DNA of 64,000 nt, from assembly GCA_910587795.1 (NCBI GenBank), contig CAJUNH010000007.1, forward strand, positions 15,194-79,193. The letters run 5' to 3'. Numbering within the stretch: position 1 is the first letter of the stretch; every line of letters starts with the position of its first letter. The stretch comes from an uncultured Christensenellaceae bacterium (lineage in GTDB: Bacteria; Bacillota; Clostridia; Christensenellales; CAG-314). The position numbers and the translations under genes were made by a program. The notes beneath the pieces are model-generated. The model was not told where the DNA came from, did not search any database, and saw only the letters and a list, made by a program, of their open reading frames with translations. This document shows positions 1-7,901 of the stretch, in pieces.

Positions 1-2316
1 TTGGCGAACGTTACCGTACTTATCTGCCACGGTAGCGGACTCTATTGTTCCGGCTAAAACGGTCTTTGTTTCAAAGTCGCTTACATACTCTGTTTCCGCG
101 TAAGTTACGTCTGCAATTTCCACCTTTTTCGTTCTGCCCCAACCGTCGTATTCGTAGCTGTACGACGTGTCGCCGTTGCTTACTTTCGTAAGCAAGTCGG
201 CGGTGTACTTCATAGTATTTGTACTTTCCTGTCCGTCGGCAGAGCCGCTTATGCTTACCAGATTTCCGTCTTTGTAGCCGAATGCTGTCTTGTTACCCTT
301 GCCGTCGGTATGTACGATTGCTTCGTTATTATGGTCGTAGGTATATTTTACGCTGTCATACTTACCGCTTTCGTCAACGTCGGCAGTTATTACGCCCTTG
401 TCGTCGCGTTTGCTTTCTTGGTAGAATTTGCTTGTAGGGTCGTCAACGTTGTATGTAATCTTTTTGAGTTCGCGACCTTTTTCGTCGAATACAGTTTCTT
501 CAACAACTCCCGCGAAATTGGTGCTACGAACAAGAGAGTTTTGTTTGTTATATTCGAACGTACTTGTAAATTTTCGGTATTGCCTGTCGGTCAAAACTTG
601 TTTTGTAACTCTGTCGTTGTCGTCGTAGTAGTAGTTTGTAACGCATTTGGTTTGACTGTCCTCGTCGGTGAGCTTTCTGCCGTTGCCGTCGAACGTGCTG
701 TACGTCCATTTGCCTTCGCGCAAAGACAAGCAGTCGGTTAGTATTTCGCCCGTATTATAACTGTAATCTACGTACAGTTCTACGTTTACCAACTTTCTCT
801 TTTCATTTCCGACGACAAACGGGAATACGGTAGGAAGTTTGTCGCCTATTTTGTCTTCCGCTTTTATCTCGATAGGTAGGGTTAAAAACTGCCAATCGGT
901 ATTAAGCCAATCGAAACTTGCGGCGTATACGTCTGGGTTGCCCGAATCGTAGTTTACTACTGCTCTCAATTCAAACTTGCGGTTTTGCTGATTTGCATCT
1001 AAAAAGGATTTATTGCGAATTTCAACGTCGTTTAAAGCATAATCCATTTCGCGGTTGTTTGTTACGTATGCGGAATCGGCATGTGCCCAAGCGGAAAATA
1101 CGAAGTCTGTTTTATCTCCGAATTTTTCTTTGGGTATTACGTATTTTAATTGGCGTATGCCCGTTGCGTTATTAAGCGTATTACCGGCAGGGTCTATATT
1201 TTTTAGTATATTTTCCGTCGTCAAATCTTCTTCTACGGCATAAGACTGTTTGCTGTCGGCGTATTCGAACGAAACGGACTTCGTCGTATCTTCGGGGTCG
1301 TCGTAAACGCCCTCGAATACGGTTACGGGTTTGCCGAGTTGGTCGAATATGTACGTTGTGGTTACGCCGTTTTTGTTTGTAACCGACGTTGACGTTTGAG
1401 ATTTGTATTCTATGGTTGCGACCGTTTGCGTTACGGGGGTCGTTTCCTTTGTAATCATTTCGTCGCTTACAGAGTATATTTCCGTAAATTCGTTGACTTT
1501 AACAATTTTACAGTGGTCGTCGTAGAGGAATTCGACGCCGCCGCCATTGTTATCCGTAACGGTTTTGAGTTCGTAATTTGCGCAAGCGGAACCGTCATGC
1601 AGATGGTGTTCGCCGTCGTCGCAGTAGGTAAACCTAGCCGTCTCGTTGTTAGGCGCTATTATTTTTGTTAGCAAACCGTTCGAGTCGTATTCAAACGATA
1701 TTATTTTTTCATCCGCGCCTACAATTTTGTAGAGCAAGCCGCTGTTATTATACTCGAAGGTCGTTTCGCGATTGTCGGTATCTTTAACGGCAACGATTTT
1801 GTTTTCTTCGTACAAAATTGCTGTTTGGTTTTCGTAACTGTCGAAAGTGGCGACGAATTGACCGTATTTGTTAAAGCCCATTACGTTGCCGTCGCTCGTA
1901 ACGTAACTTACGGGCAGTTGCATATAAAGCTGGGCTAGTTGATGCTTTTTGTTGATATACTGTTTATAATACTTTTGCAGGTCGGTTTTGTTTTGTATCG
2001 AACGATCGATAAGCATTGTAATTTGCCAGTTGACAAGTTTGCGTTGCTCTTCTTCGACAAAGTCGTTTATTTCTGTTTCGAAGTCGGATATGTTTTGTTG
2101 CAGCTTATCCACACGACCGCTAAAATTCTTTTGGAATTGGTAAATGAGCTGCGATATTTTCATTTTATTTTCTTTTTCTTTTAGAAGAGTTTCTCTTTCT
2201 TTATATTTCCAAGATTCTGCGTTTTTTTTCTCATCATCCGTCATTCCGTTAGTTAAACTGTCATATTCAGTTGCGCGGTAATACATTACTATTTCGCCAG
2301 ATAACATAAATTGCAT
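1..2316 (-). CDS. YD-repeat (RHS-type) protein, partial, C-terminus beyond left edge
   Basis: Read on the minus strand, the frame is open from an ATG at 2316 to the left edge without a stop (at least 772 codons). The first ~150 residues are charged and look coiled-coil, with no signal peptide. After that come degenerate repeats of the YD type, with segments such as FEYDSNGLLTKI and YEYDGWGRTKKVEI, which are the hallmark of RHS/YD shells that often deliver polymorphic toxins. The C-terminal (possible toxin) part is outside the window. The start is uncertain: candidate ATGs at 2316, 2307 and 2286 all lack a Shine-Dalgarno sequence, so the gene may be 5'-truncated at its junction with the neighbouring radical-SAM fragment. 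Family assignment is from visible repeats; cargo and secretion route are unknown. Confidence 0.75.
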   Translation of the reverse strand, partial: MQFMLSGEIVMYYRATEYDSLTNGMTDDEKKNAESWKYKERETLLKEKENKMKISQLIYQFQKNFSGRVDKLQQNISDFETEINDFVEEEQRKLVNWQITMLIDRSIQNKTDLQKYYKQYINKKHQLAQLYMQLPVSYVTSDGNVMGFNKYGQFVATFDSYENQTAILYEENKIVAVKDTDNRETTFEYNNSGLLYKIVGADEKIISFEYDSNGLLTKIIAPNNETARFTYCDDGEHHLHDGSACANYELKTVTDNNGGGVEFLYDDHCKIVKVNEFTEIYSVSDEMITKETTPVTQTVATIEYKSQTSTSVTNKNGVTTTYIFDQLGKPVTVFEGVYDDPEDTTKSVSFEYADSKQSYAVEEDLTTENILKNIDPAGNTLNNATGIRQLKYVIPKEKFGDKTDFVFSAWAHADSAYVTNNREMDYALNDVEIRNKSFLDANQQNRKFELRAVVNYDSGNPDVYAASFDWLNTDWQFLTLPIEIKAEDKIGDKLPTVFPFVVGNEKRKLVNVELYVDYSYNTGEILTDCLSLREGKWTYSTFDGNGRKLTDEDSQTKCVTNYYYDDNDRVTKQVLTDRQYRKFTSTFEYNKQNSLVRSTNFAGVVEETVFDEKGRELKKITYNVDDPTSKFYQESKRDDKGVITADVDESGKYDSVKYTYDHNNEAIVHTDGKGNKTAFGYKDGNLVSISGSADGQESTNTMKYTADLLTKVSNGDTSYSYEYDGWGRTKKVEIADVTYAETEYVSDFETKTVLAGTIESATVADKYGNVRQ

Positions 2317-2905
2317 GTTTGAAGCAATTAAATCAATGATAGACTTGGGCTATCCAAGCGTAAGGATAAGTTGTGTAGATGAAGAAGTATGGACAGAAGA
2401 AGACAATAATATATTTCGTCAACAAATGGAATTGTATTACGAATATATAGAGAAGAATAACCTAAATTTTATACTTTCGCCGTATGCTATTCCCACATCA
2501 TATAAGTCCGAATTGCAAGCCGGTACTTGTGGTTCCTTCGGCAACATGCTTTGTTTGGATTGTCATGGCAATTTGTATCTGTGTCAACGTTTCACAGAAA
2601 TATCGGATTTGAAAGGCAAGCCTAGCCTTACCATAGGAAATATAAAGGAGGGCATAACCCAAGAGGGCTTGCAAGTTATTGAACGGATCAAACAATCAAT
2701 GGAATTGACCAAGCAAACGCCTATTTGCAAAGAATGTGCAATAGGAAGTGTATGTGAAAGTTGTCCTGCTTTTAATTACGAACATTACGGACGAACATAT
2801 GGGACAATTAAAACAAATTGTAAAAAAATGCACATAGCTCACGAATTGCTGTTACAGCATTTCAATCGTCAAAAAAATAAGATTAAGACCAGTTGTTTAA
2901 TTTAA
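2315..2905 (+). pseudogene. radical SAM/SPASM protein, C-terminal fragment
   Basis: The 196-residue frame has the cysteine pattern of a SPASM domain: Cys72, 80, 83 and 90, then Cys138-x2-Cys141-x5-Cys147-x2-Cys150-x18-Cys169. Such domains bind auxiliary iron-sulfur clusters in peptide-modifying radical SAM enzymes and anaerobic sulfatase-maturase relatives. The catalytic N-terminal barrel with CxxxCxxC is absent: the open frame begins only ~30 nt upstream of the ATG, after a TAA, and no ribosome binding site is seen. It is therefore most likely a 5'-deleted remnant. Codon usage is AT-richer (many AGA, ATA, AAT) than in the housekeeping genes of the window, suggesting acquired DNA. It abuts a divergently oriented RHS gene that also lacks a normal 5' end. 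Confidence 0.7.
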
Positions 2906-2916
2906 GGAGCGTCAAC

Positions 2917-3288
2917 ATGGAAAACATTAAGGAAATAATTGCAATCGCTTCGGCGTGTTTGGGACTGCTTGCGACGGTTACGGGATTTATGATACCGCTT
3001 GTTAAAAACGTTAAGGCGAAAAACAAACTGACGGCGTTAAACAAATTGACAACCACTTTGCAGTCGCTTATTGTGGACGCGGAAACGTTTACTAACTTTA
3101 CCGGCGCGGAAAAGAAAGAGTACGTTATGACCAAAGCCAACCGCTACGCTATGGAAAACAAAATACCCTACGACGAGCAAGCCGTAAGCGACAAGGTGGA
3201 AGACTTGGTAGCGTTGAGTAAAGAAGTTAACAAACGCGGAACAGTATCTACTGCAAAGCAAGAAAACGCAACGTCAATAAGAATTTAG
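2917..3288 (+). CDS. LLH-type holin-like small membrane protein
   Basis: A 123-residue protein with one N-terminal hydrophobic helix (about residues 6-28) followed by a long charged helical tail containing the segment TGAEKKEYVMTKANRYAMEN. This layout, a single helix followed by an amphipathic region with a conserved G-A-x-K-K-E-Y-V element, resembles the phage LL-H holin family (pore formers that release endolysin). The ATG at 2917 is chosen because AAGGAG lies 7 nt upstream; a TTG at 2893 is possible but lacks such a site. No endolysin gene is adjacent, so an orphan or domesticated phage gene, or use with the nearby RHS protein, are both possible. Family call is by pattern only. Confidence 0.55.
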   Translation: MENIKEIIAIASACLGLLATVTGFMIPLVKNVKAKNKLTALNKLTTTLQSLIVDAETFTNFTGAEKKEYVMTKANRYAMENKIPYDEQAVSDKVEDLVALSKEVNKRGTVSTAKQENATSIRI

Positions 3289-3338
3289 TTTATTTGACAC
3301 CAGTTAAATAATATTACAAAACAAAAAAGGAGGAAACT

Positions 3339-3479
3339 ATGAAACAGAAGTTAGATATGATTCGCATTTACTATAATCCGGACGAAGGAATATGTAGCGG
3401 TTGCGGCACGTCGTTAAATCCTGAAAATGAAAGTATAGAAAACGGCGGACAATGTAAAGACTGTGGCGACTCTGACTAA
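3339..3479 (+). CDS. 46-residue two-CxxC small protein
   Basis: A short reading frame preceded by a near-perfect AAAGGAGG site 6 nt before the ATG. The 46-residue product ends in CSGCG, a 14-residue spacer and CKDCG, i.e. two CxxCG knuckles that could form a compact zinc ribbon, with an acidic C-terminus. It lies 50 nt after the holin-like gene and before a hairpin, and could be cotranscribed with it. Function unknown. An alternative reading, a cysteine-containing peptide substrate for the neighbouring (now broken) radical SAM gene, cannot be excluded but is less natural given the paired CxxCG knuckles. Confidence 0.6.
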   Translation: MKQKLDMIRIYYNPDEGICSGCGTSLNPENESIENGGQCKDCGDSD

Positions 3480-3511
3480 ACAGTTCTTATGAAAAGGTAA
3501 CACGCAAACTA

Positions 3512-3543
3512 ATAGCCGAGAGTTTAGCAAAACTCCCGGCTAT
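3512..3543. terminator. hairpin between convergent genes
   Basis: An inverted repeat with arms ATAGCCGAGAGTTT and AAACTCCCGGCTAT (one mismatch) around a short AGCA-type loop, between the small CxxC gene and the convergent KAP NTPase gene. The U-rich tail is weak on both strands, so termination is plausible but not certain. Confidence 0.5.
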
Positions 3544-3580
3544 CGGTTTATTGTGTGGTATTTAGTTTTACGTATTGTTT

Positions 3581-4528
3581 TTAGATTGTGTAAGATTTGT
3601 CTCCGACGGTTATTGTGTTTGTCGTTTTTAGAGGCTCGCATTTCGCCACTGCCCGAATAATTAAGTGTTGCATATCTTCGCTTGCTTTCGTTAAGTTTAC
3701 TTCCCGTACTTGTTCGTAATCGCTTATAGCAATAACTTTGCAATTGTGCTGTACAAGGAATGCGCCCAACTGCCAACGTTCCTTGAATTTACCGTTAGAA
3801 TCTACAATAAAAGATAAGTTATTATCAATTAATTTGTCTTGCAGATGTTTTTTAATTTGTTGATAAAGAGAATCAGCCTTAATAAACATTCGCAGGTTAT
3901 TTGACACTAAATCCAAACACTTTAAATCAATGTCTGCATTTTTATCTACAAGAGATTTGGCAATTTCTAAAGGGGTGTCCGTTATTTTAAAAATTCTATC
4001 AAATACCTTCTCTTTAAACTCACCCAAGTGATTTCCTAATTTATCACCAAGGTTGGATAAGGCTAGTACTTTAATTCCTTGTAGGCTTAATTGATTAATA
4101 TAACCCAACAAAGCGTTTTGGGTTATCTTGTTCTCATCCATTCTTTCTAAATCATCTAAGACAACGAGGGTAGTATACTTTTTGCTTTTTTTGATTTTAT
4201 GTGATTTATTGAAAGTTGTGCCATTTAAATTAATTCCAACGCCACTAAAACTGACTGATGCACCAATAAGACTTACTATTGAACTAACAGTATTAAGTAT
4301 TTTGTCGGATTTGTTGAGTTGCCTATATAACTCCGTATTTAATTCGTCTATTGATGTCTTTCCAAAGAAAGAGGAATACGCGTATCTACATGATTTTGTT
4401 TTTCTAAGCACATCCAATGTAGCATAGGTTTTTCCTACTCCCCACTGACCATCAATGAGTATTGCAGTTATATGGTTTGTTTCGTTGAACATTGCCTCGA
4501 TTGCCGATTGTATTTGGTTTGTTTTCAT
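3581..4528 (-). CDS. KAP-family P-loop NTPase
   Basis: A 315-residue protein with Walker A GQWGVGKT at residues 27-34 and Walker B VVLDDLER at about 122-129. A hydrophobic stretch at about 81-101 sits between them, where KAP NTPases typically carry inserted membrane helices. KAP ATPases occur in accessory and prophage regions (PifA of plasmid F is a member, involved in phage exclusion) and are thought to organise membrane-associated complexes. The ATG at 4528 is preferred because GGGG lies 6 nt upstream; upstream ATGs at 4534 and 4585 lack a properly placed site. No partner effector is adjacent on the same strand, so a defence role is only an inference from family and from the scrambled neighbourhood. 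Confidence 0.8.
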   Translation of the reverse strand: MKTNQIQSAIEAMFNETNHITAILIDGQWGVGKTYATLDVLRKTKSCRYAYSSFFGKTSIDELNTELYRQLNKSDKILNTVSSIVSLIGASVSFSGVGINLNGTTFNKSHKIKKSKKYTTLVVLDDLERMDENKITQNALLGYINQLSLQGIKVLALSNLGDKLGNHLGEFKEKVFDRIFKITDTPLEIAKSLVDKNADIDLKCLDLVSNNLRMFIKADSLYQQIKKHLQDKLIDNNLSFIVDSNGKFKERWQLGAFLVQHNCKVIAISDYEQVREVNLTKASEDMQHLIIRAVAKCEPLKTTNTITVGDKSYTI

Positions 4529-4683
4529 GCGCATCCCCACACAATATTTTTTATACATTATATCACTAGGGTGATGTTTTGTCATTTATTGTCAGTTATA
4601 TTTCGGTTCATATTACATCCAACTTGTTCATGGTGTTAGTTTTACGTACCATTGGTGCCGCCAATTCTGGGTGGGCATGGCAA

Positions 4684-4900
4684 TTATGCTCGCCTTTTAC
4701 ATTTACATATTGCTTTTCCTTGTGACTTTCTTTGCGTAAATTCGAGATAGTCTAAATATTCGTCATAGTCTGTAAAGCCGAGCCGTTGCATTTCGGCTTT
4801 CACTTTTTTGTATTCATTGCGGATTGTTCCAAAGCGTCTAAATCTTCGCCTAAACTCGTTTCGGCGGGCAATCCGATAATGGGTATAACGGCGGTAACAT
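4684..4900 (-). pseudogene. frameshifted remnant of an unknown gene
   Basis: On the minus strand, one frame reads a protein-like stretch containing GLPAETSLGEDLDALE and then loses sense. A second frame continues with a charged segment containing KVKAEMQRLGFTDYDEYLDYL and stops at 4684. The two pieces together look like a single C-terminal region interrupted by a frameshift, with no start codon or ribosome site upstream. I do not recognise the family. Confidence 0.35.
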
Positions 4901-5033
4901 AGCTTATTTAAACGGATTTAGTTATTTTATATCCTATAAATTAGTCGACATCAAACCTAATATGCAGAAACACGTACTTTTTATCACTTTTTTGATAAAA
5001 TTCCTTGTAATAAAGTAAAATTAATGTTACAAT

Positions 5034-5095
5034 CAAAAAACAGCCTTTGAAATTATTATTTATATTTATAAATAACAAGTAAAAGCTGTTTTTTG
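5034..5095. terminator. long A/T-flanked inverted repeat, terminator-like
   Basis: Outer arms CAAAAAACAGC and GCTGTTTTTTG match perfectly (11 bp) and enclose an inner pair TTATTTATA/TATAAATAA. U-runs on both strands would let it terminate transcription in either direction, but no intact gene ends nearby; it may be left from a lost gene. Confidence 0.5.
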
Positions 5096-5184
5096 TTTGC
5101 CTTTTTACAAGGTTACTAAGTCTGTAAAATGGCAAGGATTATAATATATGTCTAATCAAAAGATAAATTTCTTACGGAGTAGTT

Positions 5185-6588
5185 ATGGATTATTTACAGA
5201 TAGTAAAGTTAATATTTGCAATACTTACATTTATAATGACGTTATTGCTTGTACACTTTGTCGTATTTGCCATAGTCGGGTTGTTCGCCCGTAAAAAATT
5301 TCCCAAAACGGACAAAAAACTTAAATACGGAATAATCATTCCCGCACGTAACGAAGCTGCGGTCGTAGGCAATTTAATTAAAAGCGTTTATAAAAATAAG
5401 TATCCGCAAGATAAACTGCACGTTTTTGTAATAGCGCACAACTGTACGGACGACACAGCGGAGATATCCAGAGACTTAGGTGCAACCGTTTACGAGTATA
5501 ATAATCCTAACGAATGCACAATGGGTTACGCTTTTAGGTATTTATTCGACCGTATCCGCGAGGACTACGGCGTGGAAAATTACGACGGATTTTTTCTGTT
5601 TAATGCAGATAACGTGCTTGCCGAAGATTATTTCGATAAAATGAACGACGCGTTTGTCGCCAACGGCGAAAAACAAGTAATAACGTCTTTCCGTAACTCA
5701 AAAAACTTCGGTTCCAACGTGATGTCGGCAATGTACGGTATATACTTTGTTCAAGGCTGCCGTTACGAAAGCCGCGGCAGGACGGTTTGCGGATGTTCCA
5801 CCCGTGTGCAAGGCACGGGTTACGTAATCCCATCCGAGATTGTAAAAGACGGTTGGCAGTACGTTACGCTAACCGAAGACTGGGAGTTTTCCGCAGACCA
5901 AATTATACGCAACCGCAAAATAGTTTATTGCGACGAGGCGGTTTTTTATGACGAACAGCCTACGACGGTTCATATTATGCTGCGACAGCGTTTACGTTGG
6001 GCAAAAGGACATTTACTGGTATGCTTAACGCGCTACGGAGATTTGTTAAAAGGCATATTTAGTTCTAAAAAGCGCGGCGGAGGCCGGTATAAAGGCTCTT
6101 TGTACGATATGTCGATAAATATCCTTCCTATATGCGTAATATCTTTCGTTTTGTTTGCTGCGCAAGTTATATGTTTGGGCTTAACTCCTCTTTTCGGGTT
6201 CGGCTCGGCGGAAATTACAAAACTTTGGATAGATTGGGCAATAGGCGTGGGATTTTCTGCCGCAGGATTTTACCTTTTAAATTTACTGGGCGGTATGGTA
6301 ATTTTGATTGCCGAACACAAGCGTATTAAAAACGTGGGCGCGGGTGTGCTTACAGGAGCATTGCTATTGTGGCCTATATTTATTGCGTTGTCCGTCCCCT
6401 TGGAACTTGCCTGCTTGTTTGTAAAGGTGGGTTGGAAAGCAATTCCCCACGACGACACTACGACGTTTGAACAGGTAAACGGTGTTGCCGCAACAGGCGC
6501 TGCCGTTGTTACGGATTTAACCGACGGTGATATTGATTTAGGTAGTGACTGCGAGCCTGATATGCCCGACGATAAAGTTGACGGATAA
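5185..6588 (+). CDS. family 2 membrane glycosyltransferase
   Basis: A 467-residue processive-type GT2 enzyme. One membrane helix (about 7-34) precedes the cytosolic GT-A domain, which starts with the segment KYGIIIPARNEAAVV (47-61). Asp142 in FNADN is the DxD-like metal/nucleotide site, TED at 230-232 is the likely catalytic base motif, and QRLRW (268-272) is the acceptor-site QxxRW signature. Two or three further helices follow (about 312-415), then an acidic tail. The layout matches cellulose synthase/hyaluronan synthase-like enzymes that build and export a cell-surface glycan, but the sugar cannot be told from sequence. It is monocistronic; GGAG precedes the ATG and a hairpin terminator follows. 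Confidence 0.9.
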   Translation: MDYLQIVKLIFAILTFIMTLLLVHFVVFAIVGLFARKKFPKTDKKLKYGIIIPARNEAAVVGNLIKSVYKNKYPQDKLHVFVIAHNCTDDTAEISRDLGATVYEYNNPNECTMGYAFRYLFDRIREDYGVENYDGFFLFNADNVLAEDYFDKMNDAFVANGEKQVITSFRNSKNFGSNVMSAMYGIYFVQGCRYESRGRTVCGCSTRVQGTGYVIPSEIVKDGWQYVTLTEDWEFSADQIIRNRKIVYCDEAVFYDEQPTTVHIMLRQRLRWAKGHLLVCLTRYGDLLKGIFSSKKRGGGRYKGSLYDMSINILPICVISFVLFAAQVICLGLTPLFGFGSAEITKLWIDWAIGVGFSAAGFYLLNLLGGMVILIAEHKRIKNVGAGVLTGALLLWPIFIALSVPLELACLFVKVGWKAIPHDDTTTFEQVNGVAATGAAVVTDLTDGDIDLGSDCEPDMPDDKVDG

Positions 6589-6601
6589 TTTTTTTAAGCT
6601 T

Positions 6602-6634
6602 ACCTCTGCTAAATTAATTTTGGCAGAGGTTTTA
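6602..6634 (+). terminator. Rho-independent terminator of the glycosyltransferase gene
   Basis: Stem ACCTCTGC/GGCAGAGGT with an AT-rich loop followed by TTTTATTT, 13 nt after the stop codon. Confidence 0.8.
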
Positions 6635-6719
6635 TTTATGATAAAAAAATTAAAAATCGACTTATTTTTAGTTTAAGATTTTTGTCTTTGCCTATAACAA
6701 ATAAATTTATATTAGCTGA

Positions 6720-6824
6720 TTGATTACCTTTGTCGGCGGAATAGTATTGATATTATTCGCAGTATTGGTTCCGCTTTGCAGAATAGTAAAATTAAACGTT
6801 ATCGAAGCGATAAGAAGCAGTTAA
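6720..6824 (+). pseudogene. C-terminal tail of an FtsX/MacB-type ABC permease
   Basis: After a stop at 6717-6719 a 34-codon frame reads a hydrophobic helix followed by the segment VPLCRIVKLNVIEAIRSS and a stop. The ending, last membrane helix plus P-x-x-R-I-x-K-x-N-x-I-E-A-I-R, is the typical terminus of FtsX-domain (MacB/LolC-type) permeases. There is no start codon or ribosome site and the rest of the gene is missing, so this is a deletion scar rather than a gene. Confidence 0.5.
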
Positions 6825-6983
6825 GTTATTTTTACATCGCGGACGAATTTATTTGTAAGGCTACTGACGTTTTTAGACGCGGACAATTATTAAGCTACGG
6901 AACAAGCTTAAGCTGTTAAACACGACGTCAGCTTGTACTAAAATAAAAAAAATAATACTTTTGTCGTATAATAAACGGTATTC

Positions 6984-7015
6984 AACCCCTTGCTTTACGT
7001 AAGGGGTTGTTTATT
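6984..7015 (+). terminator. Rho-independent terminator
   Basis: Stem AACCCCTT/AAGGGGTT with a 9-nt loop and a GTTTATTTAATT tail. No intact gene ends here; it may have served the lost permease. Confidence 0.75.
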
Positions 7016-7018
7016 TAA

Positions 7019-7048
7019 TTGACAAATTGTATTTTTAAATGATATTCT
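7019..7048 (+). promoter_or_regulatory. sigma-A promoter, very close to start codon
   Basis: TTGACA at 7019-7024 and TATTCT at 7043-7048 with an 18-bp spacer. The predicted start site falls on or next to the ATG at 7055, implying a leaderless transcript. Confidence 0.55.
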
Positions 7049-7054
7049 AAAACA

Positions 7055-7708
7055 ATGAAAAATTTGCGGTTTCAACAAAACTATGTGTTTATAGCAAAGT
7101 TTCCGTTTGATACGGCAAACGGCGGCTTGATTGCCGAGCGTCAACAAGAGATAGAAAACTGCCGTAACGAACACGTTAAGTCCGGAAAGTTTTTTGTATT
7201 TAAACTGCTGGAATATGCCGTAAGCAGTATTTACGGATGTAGTTTAGCAGAATGCAATCTTGCAAAAAATTCGGCGGGTAAATGGACAAGCGATAAATTC
7301 GAGCTGTCACTTACGCATTGCGGAGATATCGCGGCTGTTGCGTTATCCTCTGCGCCGATAGGCATAGACGTACAGACAGAGGATTTGCCGAGGTTTAACT
7401 GCATATTGCGGCGAAGGATACTGACCTCTGCCGAACTTGCAGAAACCGAGCGGCTGACGGAGGAACAGTCGGCGGCGTACGCTAACGCGCTTTGGACGGT
7501 TAAGGAAGCTGTGTTTAAGAAGAACGGCGGCAAGGTTTTTATTCCCTCTAAAATCGGCGTAACGGACGAAACTTACGAACAGGTAACGGTTACGGACGGC
7601 GATGTTAAATATTATTTGTCCGTTGCGTCTGCGGCGCAGACAAAGACCGAGTACTGTGCTTTAAACGTGCAATGTATTGTAAACAACAACGTTAAATTTT
7701 TGCATTGA
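7055..7708 (+). CDS. 4'-phosphopantetheinyl transferase, Sfp type
   Basis: A 217-residue enzyme expected to move the phosphopantetheine arm of CoA onto a serine of acyl- or peptidyl-carrier proteins. Visible signatures are SLTHCGD (85-91), GIDVQ at 103-107 with metal ligand Asp105, and WTVKEAVFKK (147-156) holding the Lys-Glu-Ala core. Sfp-type enzymes activate secondary-metabolite synthases or, where AcpS is absent, the fatty-acid carrier protein; no target gene is nearby. There is no ribosome binding site before the ATG and the -10 box ends 6 nt upstream, so translation is probably leaderless; no alternative Met lies near the N-terminus. Stands alone between two terminators/spacers. Confidence 0.85.
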   Translation: MKNLRFQQNYVFIAKFPFDTANGGLIAERQQEIENCRNEHVKSGKFFVFKLLEYAVSSIYGCSLAECNLAKNSAGKWTSDKFELSLTHCGDIAAVALSSAPIGIDVQTEDLPRFNCILRRRILTSAELAETERLTEEQSAAYANALWTVKEAVFKKNGGKVFIPSKIGVTDETYEQVTVTDGDVKYYLSVASAAQTKTEYCALNVQCIVNNNVKFLH

Positions 7709-7775
7709 TAAATTTTCAGGCAACAAATTTGCAAATGCAGTATAATTTAGCCGTAAACCGAAAATTATGTGAATC

Positions 7776-7796
7776 CCAAAAGTTGGACACTTTTGG
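7776..7796. repeat. short perfect palindrome resembling an IS3-family end
   Basis: CCAAAAGT-TGGAC-ACTTTTGG is a perfect 8-bp inverted repeat with a 5-nt centre. The core CCCAAAAGTTGGACA resembles terminal inverted repeats of IS150-group (IS3 family) elements. No transposase or second end is visible, so it could be a lone scar or coincidence. Confidence 0.3.
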
Positions 7797-7901
7797 AGAT
7801 GCATTTCAAAATAAAACGTCGGCTTGTTTTATTCGTTGACGTTTATGCTTGCTGAAATTACGGCAGGAAAAATTAAGATAAGGTAACTTAGAGGTGTTTT
7901 A

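Larger units (their letters stand above)
4586..5184. other. intergenic stretch with a decayed ORF and an inverted repeat
   Basis: Six hundred bases between the divergent KAP and glycosyltransferase genes. The left half holds a degraded minus-strand coding remnant (listed separately); the right half is AT-rich and contains a long inverted repeat (listed separately). A TATAAT at about 5140 could be the -10 of the glycosyltransferase promoter, but no -35 is convincing. Confidence 0.5.
6589..7054. other. intergenic region with gene debris
   Basis: Contains two terminators, the tail of a lost permease gene and, at its right end, the promoter of the next gene (all listed separately). The remainder (about 6830-6960) shows no coding or structural signal. 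Confidence 0.5.

Noticed and set aside
219..741. Plus-strand open frames rich in Val/Phe in the left 2 kb
   Set aside because: They are antisense shadows of the RHS gene; the plus reading gives runs of Val from GTC/GTA, complementary to Asp/Tyr codons of YD repeats.
3339..3479. Ranthipeptide/SCIFF-type precursor for the radical SAM gene
   Set aside because: Only four cysteines in two CxxCG knuckles, better explained as a zinc ribbon; and the radical SAM gene is broken.
4941..5135. 64-residue minus-strand frame
   Set aside because: It overlaps the long inverted repeat and is AT-driven low-complexity sequence with no ribosome binding site.
7776..7796. IS150-type terminal repeat
   Set aside because: Only one end-like motif, no transposase, no target duplication; kept as a low-confidence repeat, not as an IS element.
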